Assembly (NCBI RefSeq): GCF_014268505.2
Contig: NZ_JABWQP020000004.1
Coordinates: forward strand, 330,262 to 394,261
DNA length: 64,000 nt
Direction: 5' to 3'
From: Pseudomonas khorasanensis
GTDB lineage: Bacteria > Pseudomonadota > Gammaproteobacteria > Pseudomonadales > Pseudomonadaceae
Shown: positions 17,995 through 25,375 of the stretch, in pieces
Layout of the letters: each line of letters opens with the position of its first letter
Numbering within the stretch: position 1 is the stretch's first letter
Translations under genes and position numbers: made by a program
The notes under the pieces: generated by a model
Told to the model about the DNA's origin: nothing
Database searches by the model: none
The model's input: only the letters and a program-made list of their open reading frames with translations

Positions 17995-18879
17995 TCAAAC
18001 ACTCCGCAACATGCGCCACAGCGCCAGACTGCCCAGCACCTGCAACGCGGCGGCGCTGAGCAGCATGGTCTGGCCGCTTTCGTCATTCCACATGCCCAGC
18101 ATGTAGCCGGGGTTGGTCAGCATGAAGTAGCTCACCAGAATCAACGGCAATGTGCCGAGCACCCAGGCGGTCATGCGCGTTTCGCCGGTCAGCGCGCGTA
18201 ACTGGCGAGCGCCCTGATCGCGTTCGCGAATCAGTTTGATCAGATTTTCCAGCAGTTCGCTGGCGTTGCCGCCGTAGCGATGGTTGACCTTCAGGCCCAG
18301 GGCGAACATGCGCAGTTCGTCCTGCTCGTAGAGTTCGGCAAAATCGCTGACTGCGTCCGGCAGGTTCACGCCCAGTTGCACATTGCGTTGCACCCGGCCC
18401 ATGGCGGTTTTCAGCGGATCCTCACTGGCTTCGATGCCGCCCATGACCGCATCGCTGAGCGTGCGCCCGGACTTGAGACTGCGCACGGTGTGATCAAGCA
18501 ATTGCGGCAATTGCTCGATCATGCGTCTGATCCGGCGCCGGTAGCGAATGGCGATGTACAGCCGCAACGCCACGGGTGGCGCGATCAGCATGACCACCAA
18601 CCCGACCCAGCTTGCGGTCAAAAATCCCAGGCCCATGGCCGCTGCCCACAGGCTCAGCCATAGCCCGAAACGCTCGCTCGGCCGGCCCAGTCCGGCACGC
18701 AAAAACATGCGCTCCAGCCCCACCCATCTTGTCTGCTCGACAACTCGTTGCGGTTGTCCGGCGGCGAGTCGGTCGAGGACTTTTTCCGTCGCTGTTTTGC
18801 GCAGGCCTTGCAGAAAAAGATGAATCGACAGCCCGAGCAACATCAGGCACAGGGCGATTAAAATGAACGGTCCCAGCAT
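17995..18879 (-). CDS. tadB: TadB, inner-membrane platform protein
   Basis: 294 residues, T2SSF family. An N-terminal TM helix (GPFILIALCLMLLGLSIHLF), a central hydrophobic pair around 75-110, and a C-terminal TM pair around 235-290. The F-domain core reads MIEQLPQLLDHTVRSLKSGRTLSDAVMGGI and NLPDAVSDFAELYEQDELRMFALGL. Downstream of tadA by 17 bases. Works with TadC and TadA in pilus extension and possibly retraction. Confidence 0.92.
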   Translation of the reverse strand: MLGPFILIALCLMLLGLSIHLFLQGLRKTATEKVLDRLAAGQPQRVVEQTRWVGLERMFLRAGLGRPSERFGLWLSLWAAAMGLGFLTASWVGLVVMLIAPPVALRLYIAIRYRRRIRRMIEQLPQLLDHTVRSLKSGRTLSDAVMGGIEASEDPLKTAMGRVQRNVQLGVNLPDAVSDFAELYEQDELRMFALGLKVNHRYGGNASELLENLIKLIRERDQGARQLRALTGETRMTAWVLGTLPLILVSYFMLTNPGYMLGMWNDESGQTMLLSAAALQVLGSLALWRMLRSV

Positions 18880-18896
18880 CTGCCTGCTCCTCGCCG

Positions 18897-20165
18897 TCAG
18901 CCCAGGTGAATCTCGTGGCGTAACTTGTCGCCGGCCGGGTTGACCGCTTCGCGCACGAAGCCGAAACCCGTGCGGCGGTCGAGGCGAAACAGGGTATTGG
19001 TGACGTAAACGTCCTCGCGAATACCGACCACTTCCACCACCTCGCTGACACAGCGCCGGCCATCAGGCATGCGCGCCAACTGGATGATCACGTCGAGGGC
19101 GGCGCAGATCATCTGGCGCAGGGTGCGTTCGGCGATCGAACGCCCGGTCAGGCCCACCAGTGTTTCCAGACGCAGCAAGGCATCCTGCGCATTGTTGGCG
19201 TGCACGGTGCTCATCGAGCCGTCGTGGCCGGTGTTCATCGCGGTGAGCACGTCGACCACTTCGACGCCACGAATCTCGCCGAGAATGATCCGGTCCGGGC
19301 GCATGCGCAGCGCGTTGCGAATCAGGTCGCTGGCCTTGACCTCGCCGTGGCCCTCGGCATTTGGCGGCCGGGTTTCCAGACGCACAACGTGAGGGTGGCC
19401 GAGTTGCAGTTCCGCGACGTCTTCGATGGTGACGAGGCGTTCGTGGGGATCGATCAACTGGCTGAGGATGTTCAGCAACGTGGTTTTACCGGTGCCGGTG
19501 CCGCCGCTGATGAGGATGTTGCAGCGCTTGCCGACAGCGTTCTGCAGAAATTCAAAAATCGCCAGATCGATGGTTTGCATGGCCATCAGGTCGGTGCTTT
19601 TGAGCATGTCCTTGCGAAACTTTCGAATCGACAGGCACGGACCGTCGAGGGCAATCGGCGGAATGATTGCGTTGACCCGGCTGCCATCCGGAAGGCGCGC
19701 GTCAACCATCGGCGAGGACTCATCGAGACGCCGCCCGAGGGGCGCCAGAATACGCTGCATGACCCGCTCGACGTGATGCGCATCGATAAAGCGCAAATCG
19801 CTTTGATGCAACACGCCATCGCGCTCGATAAATACCCGGTGCGGGCCGTTGACCAGAATTTCCGTCACTGACGGATCGCGCAGCAGCACTTCCAGTGGCC
19901 CGAAACCGGTGAGTTCGTCGACGATTTCTTCGGCCAGTCGCTCCATCTCGTAGCGGGAAATCGCCAGGTGCAGACGGGCGATGTATTCGCAGACTTTGTC
20001 GGTGACAAATTGCGCCAATTGCTGGCGTGATCCTTCCAGCAGGTTTTTCCCCGACTCTTCGATGGCGTCGATGATGTAGCGGTGCAGGACCAGCTTCAGG
20101 CCCTCGTGGTCGGTGTTGCCGATGGCGCCGCGTGGCGTTGCGCCAAACAGTTTTTCTGCGCTCAT
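18897..20165 (-). CDS. tadA: TadA/CpaF, pilus assembly ATPase
   Basis: 422-residue hexameric secretion ATPase (T2SSE superfamily, CpaF clade) that powers Flp pilus assembly. Walker A GGTGTGKTT is at residues 221-229. The Asp box (ERLVTIEDVAELQL), Walker B (RPDRIILGEIRGVEV) and the His box (GHDGSMSTVHANN) follow in the right order. The N-terminal domain with TGFGPLEVLLRDPSVTEILVNG is typical. ATG 20165 overlaps the tadZ stop by 4 bases (ATGA). Confidence 0.95.
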   Translation of the reverse strand: MSAEKLFGATPRGAIGNTDHEGLKLVLHRYIIDAIEESGKNLLEGSRQQLAQFVTDKVCEYIARLHLAISRYEMERLAEEIVDELTGFGPLEVLLRDPSVTEILVNGPHRVFIERDGVLHQSDLRFIDAHHVERVMQRILAPLGRRLDESSPMVDARLPDGSRVNAIIPPIALDGPCLSIRKFRKDMLKSTDLMAMQTIDLAIFEFLQNAVGKRCNILISGGTGTGKTTLLNILSQLIDPHERLVTIEDVAELQLGHPHVVRLETRPPNAEGHGEVKASDLIRNALRMRPDRIILGEIRGVEVVDVLTAMNTGHDGSMSTVHANNAQDALLRLETLVGLTGRSIAERTLRQMICAALDVIIQLARMPDGRRCVSEVVEVVGIREDVYVTNTLFRLDRRTGFGFVREAVNPAGDKLRHEIHLG

Positions 20166-21352
20166 GAGCTGCCTCGCAGGCGGTCAAACCAGGTGGTTTT
20201 CGGTTTGCTCAAGGCTTCGGAGCGTTTGGCCAGTCGCTCGCCGAGTGCCCGCAGGCTCTGCGTGAGTTTTTCTCGCGGTGCCAGTTCGAACAGGCTGACG
20301 CCCTGATTTTTCGCGTTCAGGCGCACGTCGGGACTGAAGGCCAGCACCGCAATTACCTCCAGATCGAAGGTCCTGCCCAATGTCTCCGAGTCGGGCGCGA
20401 CGTTGCTCAGGTAGCGATCGACCAGCAGCCTGCCGTGATCAAGCTTCATGCCTTTTTCGCGCCATAAATTGAGCACGGCGAGGTTGCGTCGGCAGTTGAG
20501 CACGTTCTGGTCGGTGTACCACAGCAGCTTGTCGCAGTGACTGACGAAGGTGCGCAACGCTTCGCTGTCGGCCTGGCCAACGAGGTTCACCACAATGTGC
20601 TGAAAGTGTTGGCGCAGGGCGCTGAGCAACATGTACAGCTCGGCGGCGCTGGTGGTGTCCAGTGGCTCGTCCGTGTTGGCGTAGGCCAGAATCCGCAGGC
20701 CGTTCTGCGCGCTGGTGAAGGCGCTGTCGATCAGCGTGGTGTCGAGGCGACGCAGATGACGCAGGGCGTCGCCGAAGTGGAACGAACTCTCCAGGCCCAG
20801 CAACGCCAGACTGTCGCCACGGGGCAGACCGAGATCGAGCAGCAGGGTTTGCTGACCGCTTTTCTGTATGACCGTGGCCATGTGATTGGCGAGCAAGGCG
20901 CCATCGGAGCTGCTCTGCACGCCGTACATCACCGTGAGGCCGCCGAGTTGCGTGCTGGGGGTGACGGCCGGCAAGCGTTTACTCAGGCGCCGCACCAGCC
21001 CGGCGACTTCGCTGGAGCGCGAACCGTAGGCGACAAAATCCCGCGCCCCGGCGCGCATCGCATTCAGCACCAGCTGATTGTCCATGCCGTCGCCCAGGGC
21101 AACGATCGCCAGCATCGGCTTGGCTTCCAGCGCCCCTTCGATCAGCGCGCTCTGGGCGACCACATGCTCGCGGTCGAGCCCGACGAACACCAGATTGGCG
21201 AAAGTGACATCGACCAGGGCGAGCAGTTCGTCGAGGCTGCCGGCACCCGCGCTGACAACTTGACCCAGCGGCGCGAGGGCGCTTTGCAGCCATTCCAGAT
21301 CGGTGCTGTTGCGGGTGATGGCGAGGAAGGTCTGGCTCAGGTTCTGGCTCAT
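20162..21352 (-). CDS. tadZ: TadZ/CpaE, ParA-like pilus localisation protein
   Basis: 396 residues. An N-terminal receiver-like domain (about 1-125) lacks an obvious phospho-acceptor signature, and is followed by a ParA/MinD-type ATPase fold (about 135-360). The P-loop is atypical: GVQSSSDGALLANHMA takes the place of GGxGKT, as in other TadZ proteins, so ATP binding may be weak. Later blocks QTLLLDLGLPRGD and HIVVNLVGQADSEALRTFVSHCDKLLW are recognisable. TadZ marks the cell pole for Tad assembly. Overlaps rcpA stop and tadA start by 4 bases each. Confidence 0.88.
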   Translation of the reverse strand: MSQNLSQTFLAITRNSTDLEWLQSALAPLGQVVSAGAGSLDELLALVDVTFANLVFVGLDREHVVAQSALIEGALEAKPMLAIVALGDGMDNQLVLNAMRAGARDFVAYGSRSSEVAGLVRRLSKRLPAVTPSTQLGGLTVMYGVQSSSDGALLANHMATVIQKSGQQTLLLDLGLPRGDSLALLGLESSFHFGDALRHLRRLDTTLIDSAFTSAQNGLRILAYANTDEPLDTTSAAELYMLLSALRQHFQHIVVNLVGQADSEALRTFVSHCDKLLWYTDQNVLNCRRNLAVLNLWREKGMKLDHGRLLVDRYLSNVAPDSETLGRTFDLEVIAVLAFSPDVRLNAKNQGVSLFELAPREKLTQSLRALGERLAKRSEALSKPKTTWFDRLRGSS

Positions 21353-22566
21353 TGGGACAACCCGCTGCGCTTGTCGAAGTTGCCGTTCTCGAGGAAGAAC
21401 ATGCGATAGAAGTTCGGGTCATAGTTGCGCAGTTTTTCCCCCGGCAACGACGGCAGCCTGGCATCGGCCGCGAGTGGCTGCACCAGGTGCGGGGTGACGA
21501 TCATCAGCAGCTCGCGCTCTTCGCGCTTGATCTGCGAGCCCTTGAAAAACGCGCCCAGCACCGGGATGTCACCCAGGCCCGGAAACTTGTTTACCTGCGA
21601 GCTGTTGCTGGTGCTGATCAGGCCGCTGATGACGAAACTCTCGCCATCGCCCAGCGACACACTGGTGTCGGTGCGGCGAATGGTCAGGGCCGGAACGGTG
21701 GTTCCGGCAATGTTCACCGCGTTGGCAAAATCCAGTTCGCTGACTTCCGGGGCGACCTTCAGGGCGATGCGGTCTCGGCCGATGATGGTCGGCGTCAGCG
21801 TCAGGCGGATGCCGAATTCCTTGTATTCGATCGACACGCTGTCGCTGCCGGAGCTGGGCACCGGAATCGGGATTTCGCCACCGGCAAGAAAACTCGCACT
21901 CTGGCCGCTCAGCGCCACCAGACTCGGCCGCGCCAGGGTGTAGGCGAAACCGCTGGTTTCCAGGGCGTTGATGATCGCCATGGTTTTGCCGCCGACCCAG
22001 GAAAAGTTGAACAGCGAGTTGTCCACCGGCAGGCGTGGCTGTGGAACGCCGTCGATCGGCGGCAACGTGCCGGGCGAGCCAAACAGGAAATTGCCTCGGG
22101 TGCCGATCAGAGACGCCGTGGCTTCCTTGAGTTTGGTACGGCTGACTTCGACGAAGCGGATGTCGGTCTGCACTTGCGACGGCAAGGTCGGATCGTCCGA
22201 CGGCGAGCTGCTGGTCAGGGCTGTGGTGGCCGCTCCCTGGACAAAGACCATGGCTTGTTGCGGCTGCGCCGAACACGCGGTCCAGACCATCAGGCTGGTG
22301 GCGCCCGGGCCGACACCGGTCAGCAGAAACGACGAACCGCCGTTGGCGTGCACGTCGGCGATTTTCGGATCACCGATCGCCAGACGAGTGATCGCGACCG
22401 GTGACTGCATGTCCTGCTGGAACCCTTCGCCGATCTCGATCACCGAGGGCAGTCGCGGCAGAGCCGAGCAATTGCCGACAGCCGCCAGGGCCGCGTCCAT
22501 CGACAGTCCCATCAGCAGCAAGGTCCGGAGCACAGGTTTGAATGTCGGTCTGAGTCGACTCTGCAT
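21349..22566 (-). CDS. rcpA: RcpA/CpaC, Tad outer-membrane secretin
   Basis: 405 residues as drawn. A signal peptide (MQSRLRPTFKPVLRTLLLMG..., cleaved near AALA) is followed by an N-terminal BON/N0-like region (FQQDMQSPVAITRLAIGDPKIADV). The secretin domain has VQTDIRFVEVSRTKLKEA and ends in PVLGAFFKGSQIKREERELLMIVTPHLV, the classic secretin C-terminal signature. ATG 22566 has AAGGAT upstream and gives a proper signal peptide; an earlier ATG at 22590 overlaps the rcpC stop (ATGA) but has no RBS and would add eight residues. Coupled to tadZ by a 4-base overlap. Confidence 0.9.
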   Translation of the reverse strand: MQSRLRPTFKPVLRTLLLMGLSMDAALAAVGNCSALPRLPSVIEIGEGFQQDMQSPVAITRLAIGDPKIADVHANGGSSFLLTGVGPGATSLMVWTACSAQPQQAMVFVQGAATTALTSSSPSDDPTLPSQVQTDIRFVEVSRTKLKEATASLIGTRGNFLFGSPGTLPPIDGVPQPRLPVDNSLFNFSWVGGKTMAIINALETSGFAYTLARPSLVALSGQSASFLAGGEIPIPVPSSGSDSVSIEYKEFGIRLTLTPTIIGRDRIALKVAPEVSELDFANAVNIAGTTVPALTIRRTDTSVSLGDGESFVISGLISTSNSSQVNKFPGLGDIPVLGAFFKGSQIKREERELLMIVTPHLVQPLAADARLPSLPGEKLRNYDPNFYRMFFLENGNFDKRSGLSQ

Positions 22567-22586
22567 GCACGTGAATCCTTGCGCAG

Positions 22587-23528
22587 TCATGGGGTTTGTT
22601 GGCTGATCTGATTGCCGCGAATGATCTCCACCGCTGGCCGTGGCGCAGCGCCGGCATTGGCGGTGGACGGTGCTCTTTGTGCGCTCCCCATAGCCAGTTG
22701 GGTGAACTGGAAAAGCTGGCTGTTGGCGCGGTCCAGGTGCGCGGGCGATTGCGCTTCGCCGGCCCAATATTTAGCCAGTCGTTGCTCTTCGCTGCTGCGC
22801 ACGGCCAGGCGCAAGGTGCCGACCTGAGTGGCGAGCATCAGGCGACTGAGCAGTTGCTCCGGCACCGCCAGCACCACGGTGCGGGCGGCGATCCGGCGTT
22901 GATCCTGTTTGAGTTTTTCGTCTGCGTTGAGGTTGGGCGATGCCGGTTGACCGTCGTTGGTCAGGCCGTATTGATCGCCGACGCCGAGCACGCGCAAGGC
23001 CGGGACGGCGATTTGTGCCGATTGCTGCAGGTTGCTCGCATCCTCGCGCAGGTAAATCAGCACATCGACGTAATCGCCTGGCAGCAGTTGCCCGGCGGCA
23101 CCGATCACTTCATCCACGGCCACGGTCAGCGCGCGTTCGTCGCTGCGAATCATGCGCGCCAGCGCGCCGCCGGCCTGGAAGCTCTCGTCGCTGAGCCAGG
23201 TGCCGGCGCTGAGGTGGCGCCAGGGCGTGCGGCCAACGGCTTGCTCGACCGTACTCAAACTGCCGGCCGGCGCGCTGCGCAGTTTTTCCACGGCCACATC
23301 GGCAGCGGTCAATGCTGTGAACGGCGGCACGTCGCGGACCAGCACCACCACAGGCTGGCGAGTCTGGTCTTCGGCAATCGCGACAGTTTTTTCAACAGAC
23401 ACTGCCGGAGCAGCGGGTGCCTCGGCGACTGGGGCCGGTTGACGGCTTAAGACCAGGCCCCAGTAACCGAGAAAAACGGCGCCGAGCAACAGCAATGCTG
23501 CAAGGCCCATGGTGATGCGACTGTTCAT
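22587..23528 (-). CDS. rcpC: RcpC/CpaB, Tad periplasmic/OM assembly protein
   Basis: 313 residues. An N-terminal TM anchor or signal (MNSRITMGLAALLLLGAVFLGYWGL) precedes a SAF/CpaB domain: VVLVRDVPPFTALTAADVAVEKLRSAPAGSLSTVEQAVGRTPWRHLSAGTWL, then AVDEVIGAAGQLLPGDYVDVL. CpaB proteins sit in the periplasm with the secretin and may bind peptidoglycan. ATG 23528 has GGGAG upstream. It is the first gene of the minus-strand tad operon and reads away from flp. Confidence 0.9.
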   Translation of the reverse strand: MNSRITMGLAALLLLGAVFLGYWGLVLSRQPAPVAEAPAAPAVSVEKTVAIAEDQTRQPVVVLVRDVPPFTALTAADVAVEKLRSAPAGSLSTVEQAVGRTPWRHLSAGTWLSDESFQAGGALARMIRSDERALTVAVDEVIGAAGQLLPGDYVDVLIYLREDASNLQQSAQIAVPALRVLGVGDQYGLTNDGQPASPNLNADEKLKQDQRRIAARTVVLAVPEQLLSRLMLATQVGTLRLAVRSSEEQRLAKYWAGEAQSPAHLDRANSQLFQFTQLAMGSAQRAPSTANAGAAPRPAVEIIRGNQISQQTP

Positions 23529-23858
23529 GACGGCTCTCCCTTTCCTGCTGCACAACCGATTGCATTGCATTGCTCGTGAGAGGCGTACTGATTCGGCAGC
23601 TGAACATGCAACTATTTCGCTATTTCCAAGCTAGCTGATCCAAGCAAAAACGCCATTAATGACAGGCAAATAACCCACCAAAGTATGGGTGTTGGCCAAT
23701 TAACAGTCGGAAATGGCCGAGACATGGCGGGATTAATGCTTTGTGATTAATGCGTTCTTACAGTTGTTGGGCGGGGGTTTGTTGACAATGCTCAGGTGGC
23801 ACGGTGGAACCATGCCGCGGTAGTGATGTCGGCGCCAGAGGCGCGAAGGAGTTGACCT
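23529..23858. promoter_or_regulatory. Divergent control region between rcpC and flp
   Basis: A 330-base non-coding region, more AT-rich than its neighbours. It holds a direct repeat GATTAATGC at 23731-23739 and 23745-23753 (14-base period), and a related CCATTAATG near 23652. These are candidate sites for PprB, which controls flp and rcp genes in P. aeruginosa. Spacing to either start was not matched to a defined promoter. The binding claim is inference. Confidence 0.5.
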
Positions 23859-24074
23859 ATGTTTCGTATGACTTTCGATTATCTGATAGCCAAGGCTCGC
23901 GCGTTTGCCGGCAGCGAAGAAGGCGCTTCGGCGATTGAGTATGCAATTGTGGTGGCGATGGTTGCGGTTGTCGCCGTAGTTTTCGTGACACCGATCGGGG
24001 CAAAGGTGCTGGCGATTTTCAACTCGGTACTGACCTCGCTGGGCGGTACAGCGCAAGTGCGTCCGACCACTTGA
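23859..24074 (+). CDS. flp: Flp-family type IVb major pilin, copy 1
   Basis: 71-residue prepilin. A 20-odd-residue leader ends at the Flp cleavage motif GASAIEYAIV (cut after G; Glu at +5, Tyr at +6). It is followed by the hydrophobic helix VAMVAVVAVVFVTPIGAKVLAIF and a very short tail. Exported by the Tad machine and cleaved by FppA. A strong GAAGGAG precedes the ATG. Its paralogue starts 112 bases downstream. Confidence 0.95.
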   Translation: MFRMTFDYLIAKARAFAGSEEGASAIEYAIVVAMVAVVAVVFVTPIGAKVLAIFNSVLTSLGGTAQVRPTT

Positions 24075-24185
24075 TGGCTATCTCTCTTCATGTTCGGTGT
24101 CTGTGCGTAAGTGACAGGTGCGCCCAGGCATTGACAGGACCTCCGTTTGCCAGCGTCCGACCATATCGGCGCGAGGAGAATATCC

Positions 24186-24398
24186 ATGCTGCTTGATTAT
24201 TTGCTGACGCGGGTTCGAGCATTTCTAGCCAGCAGTGACGGTGCCTCCGCCATTGAATATGCAATTGTCGTGGCGATGGTTGCTGTGGTGGTCGTGGTGT
24301 TTGTGACACCGGTTGGCGCGAAGGTACTGGCGATTTTCAACAGTATCCTGGTGTCGCTCGGTGGCACCGCGCAGACGGCTCCGGTGCAGACGCCCTGA
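24186..24398 (+). CDS. Flp-family type IVb pilin, copy 2
   Basis: 70 residues and nearly identical to copy 1 in the processed part: GASAIEYAIVVAMVAVVVVV, then FVTPVGAKVLAIFNSILVSLGGTAQ. The leaders and last residues differ. ATG 24186 follows GAGGAG; an upstream in-frame ATG at 24147 would give an unusually long leader. A tandem duplication. It could be a second major pilin or a variant subunit. Confidence 0.93.
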   Translation: MLLDYLLTRVRAFLASSDGASAIEYAIVVAMVAVVVVVFVTPVGAKVLAIFNSILVSLGGTAQTAPVQTP

Positions 24399-24469
24399 TT
24401 GAAGTGCCGGTCGCGTCTGGCCAACGGCGCGCTACACTGAGATTTACTTTCAGTATTTCGGGGCTGCCC

Positions 24470-24877
24470 ATGAATTCTCCCTCGCTGCCGCGCCAACAGT
24501 TGCTCCTGGTTGACGATGAAGAGGACGCGTTGCTGGAGTTGGCGGAGTTGCTGGAGGGGGAGGGGTTTGTCTGTCATACCGCGACGTCGGTGAAACTGGC
24601 GTTGCATCTGCTGACCCGGCATCCGGATATTGCGTTGGTCATTACTGATCTGCGCATGCCGGAGGAGTCGGGCATGTCGTTGATCAGACGGCTGCGTGAG
24701 CATACGTCGCGCGAGCATTTGCCGGTGATTGTGATGTCGGGGCATGCCGATATGGAGGATGTCAGCGACATGTTGCGGTTGCAGGTGCTGGATCTGTTTC
24801 GCAAGCCGATTTATCACGTGAGGTTGTTGGAGACTCTGGATAATTTGTTTCCCAAGCCTCGGGTTCAGGCCGGGTGA
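24470..24877 (+). CDS. Stand-alone CheY-like receiver protein
   Basis: 135 residues, consisting of one receiver domain with no output domain. Acid pocket LVDDEED near residues 13-19, phospho-Asp in IALVITDLRMPEESG (about D59), Thr/Ser switch in VIVMSGHAD, Lys in DLFRKPI. ATG 24470 lies 71 bases after the second flp gene. It may take a phosphate from PprA or another kinase and act by protein contact. In P. aeruginosa I recall no such gene next to flp. Copy B of the long repeat begins 3 bases after its stop, as copy A does after pprB. Confidence 0.85.
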   Translation: MNSPSLPRQQLLLVDDEEDALLELAELLEGEGFVCHTATSVKLALHLLTRHPDIALVITDLRMPEESGMSLIRRLREHTSREHLPVIVMSGHADMEDVSDMLRLQVLDLFRKPIYHVRLLETLDNLFPKPRVQAG

Positions 24878-24879
24878 AC

Positions 24880-25236
24880 TCGGCGGCCTTTGGGCCGACC
24901 GTGTTGGTGGGGGTTTGGGTGAATATCCGTTTTTTTCGGTGCTGCGGCTGGCGGTTTCGCCCTTACGGCGAGTCACTTTGGCAAACGCCCCAAAGTAACC
25001 AAAGGTCTGTGCCCTGACGTTCGGCCCGCTCGCTGGGGCTCGGGGTTCCTTCGCTCCGGGATCGATCCGGGCGCAGCGGCTCCGGTTTGCTTCGCTGCAC
25101 CTACACTCGCTGTGTACGACTGCGTCGTACGGTCGCTGCGCTTCCACGCCTGGATCAATCCCTCCACTCAGCCTGCCGACGGGCTCCGAGATCAAGATCA
25201 AAAGCTACTCGAGCTTGCGCTCATTGTGTTGAGTGG
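24880..25236. repeat. Dispersed structured intergenic repeat, copy B
   Basis: Partner of 15440-15796, in direct orientation. Shared hairpins with different stem sequence: ACTTTGG/CCAAAGT (24975-24981 with 24990-24996) around loop CAAACGCC, and GTACGAC-TGC-GTCGTAC (25114-25130). Also the CGGCC-TTTG-GGCCG hairpin at the left end. Together with the degenerate REP after it, it fills most of the 498-base gap before the TpsB gene. Confidence 0.88.
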
Positions 25237-25268
25237 TGAAGAGCGGGCGCTTTGTGCTTTCGTTTTTT

Positions 25269-25292
25269 TGTGGGAGGGAGTCTGCTCGCGAT
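25269..25292. repeat. Degenerate single REP
   Basis: TGTGGGAGGGAGTCTGCTCG, then CGAT: three or more differences from the common core. A further partial copy (CTGTGGGAGCTGGC) lies at about 25313. Equivalent in position to the REP after copy A. Confidence 0.65.
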
Positions 25293-25375
25293 GATGGACT
25301 GCCAACCAACCCTGTGGGAGCTGGCTTTTGCGGTGTTTTGCAAATTTGAGAACGCCGCCTCCACTGGCATGCCCC

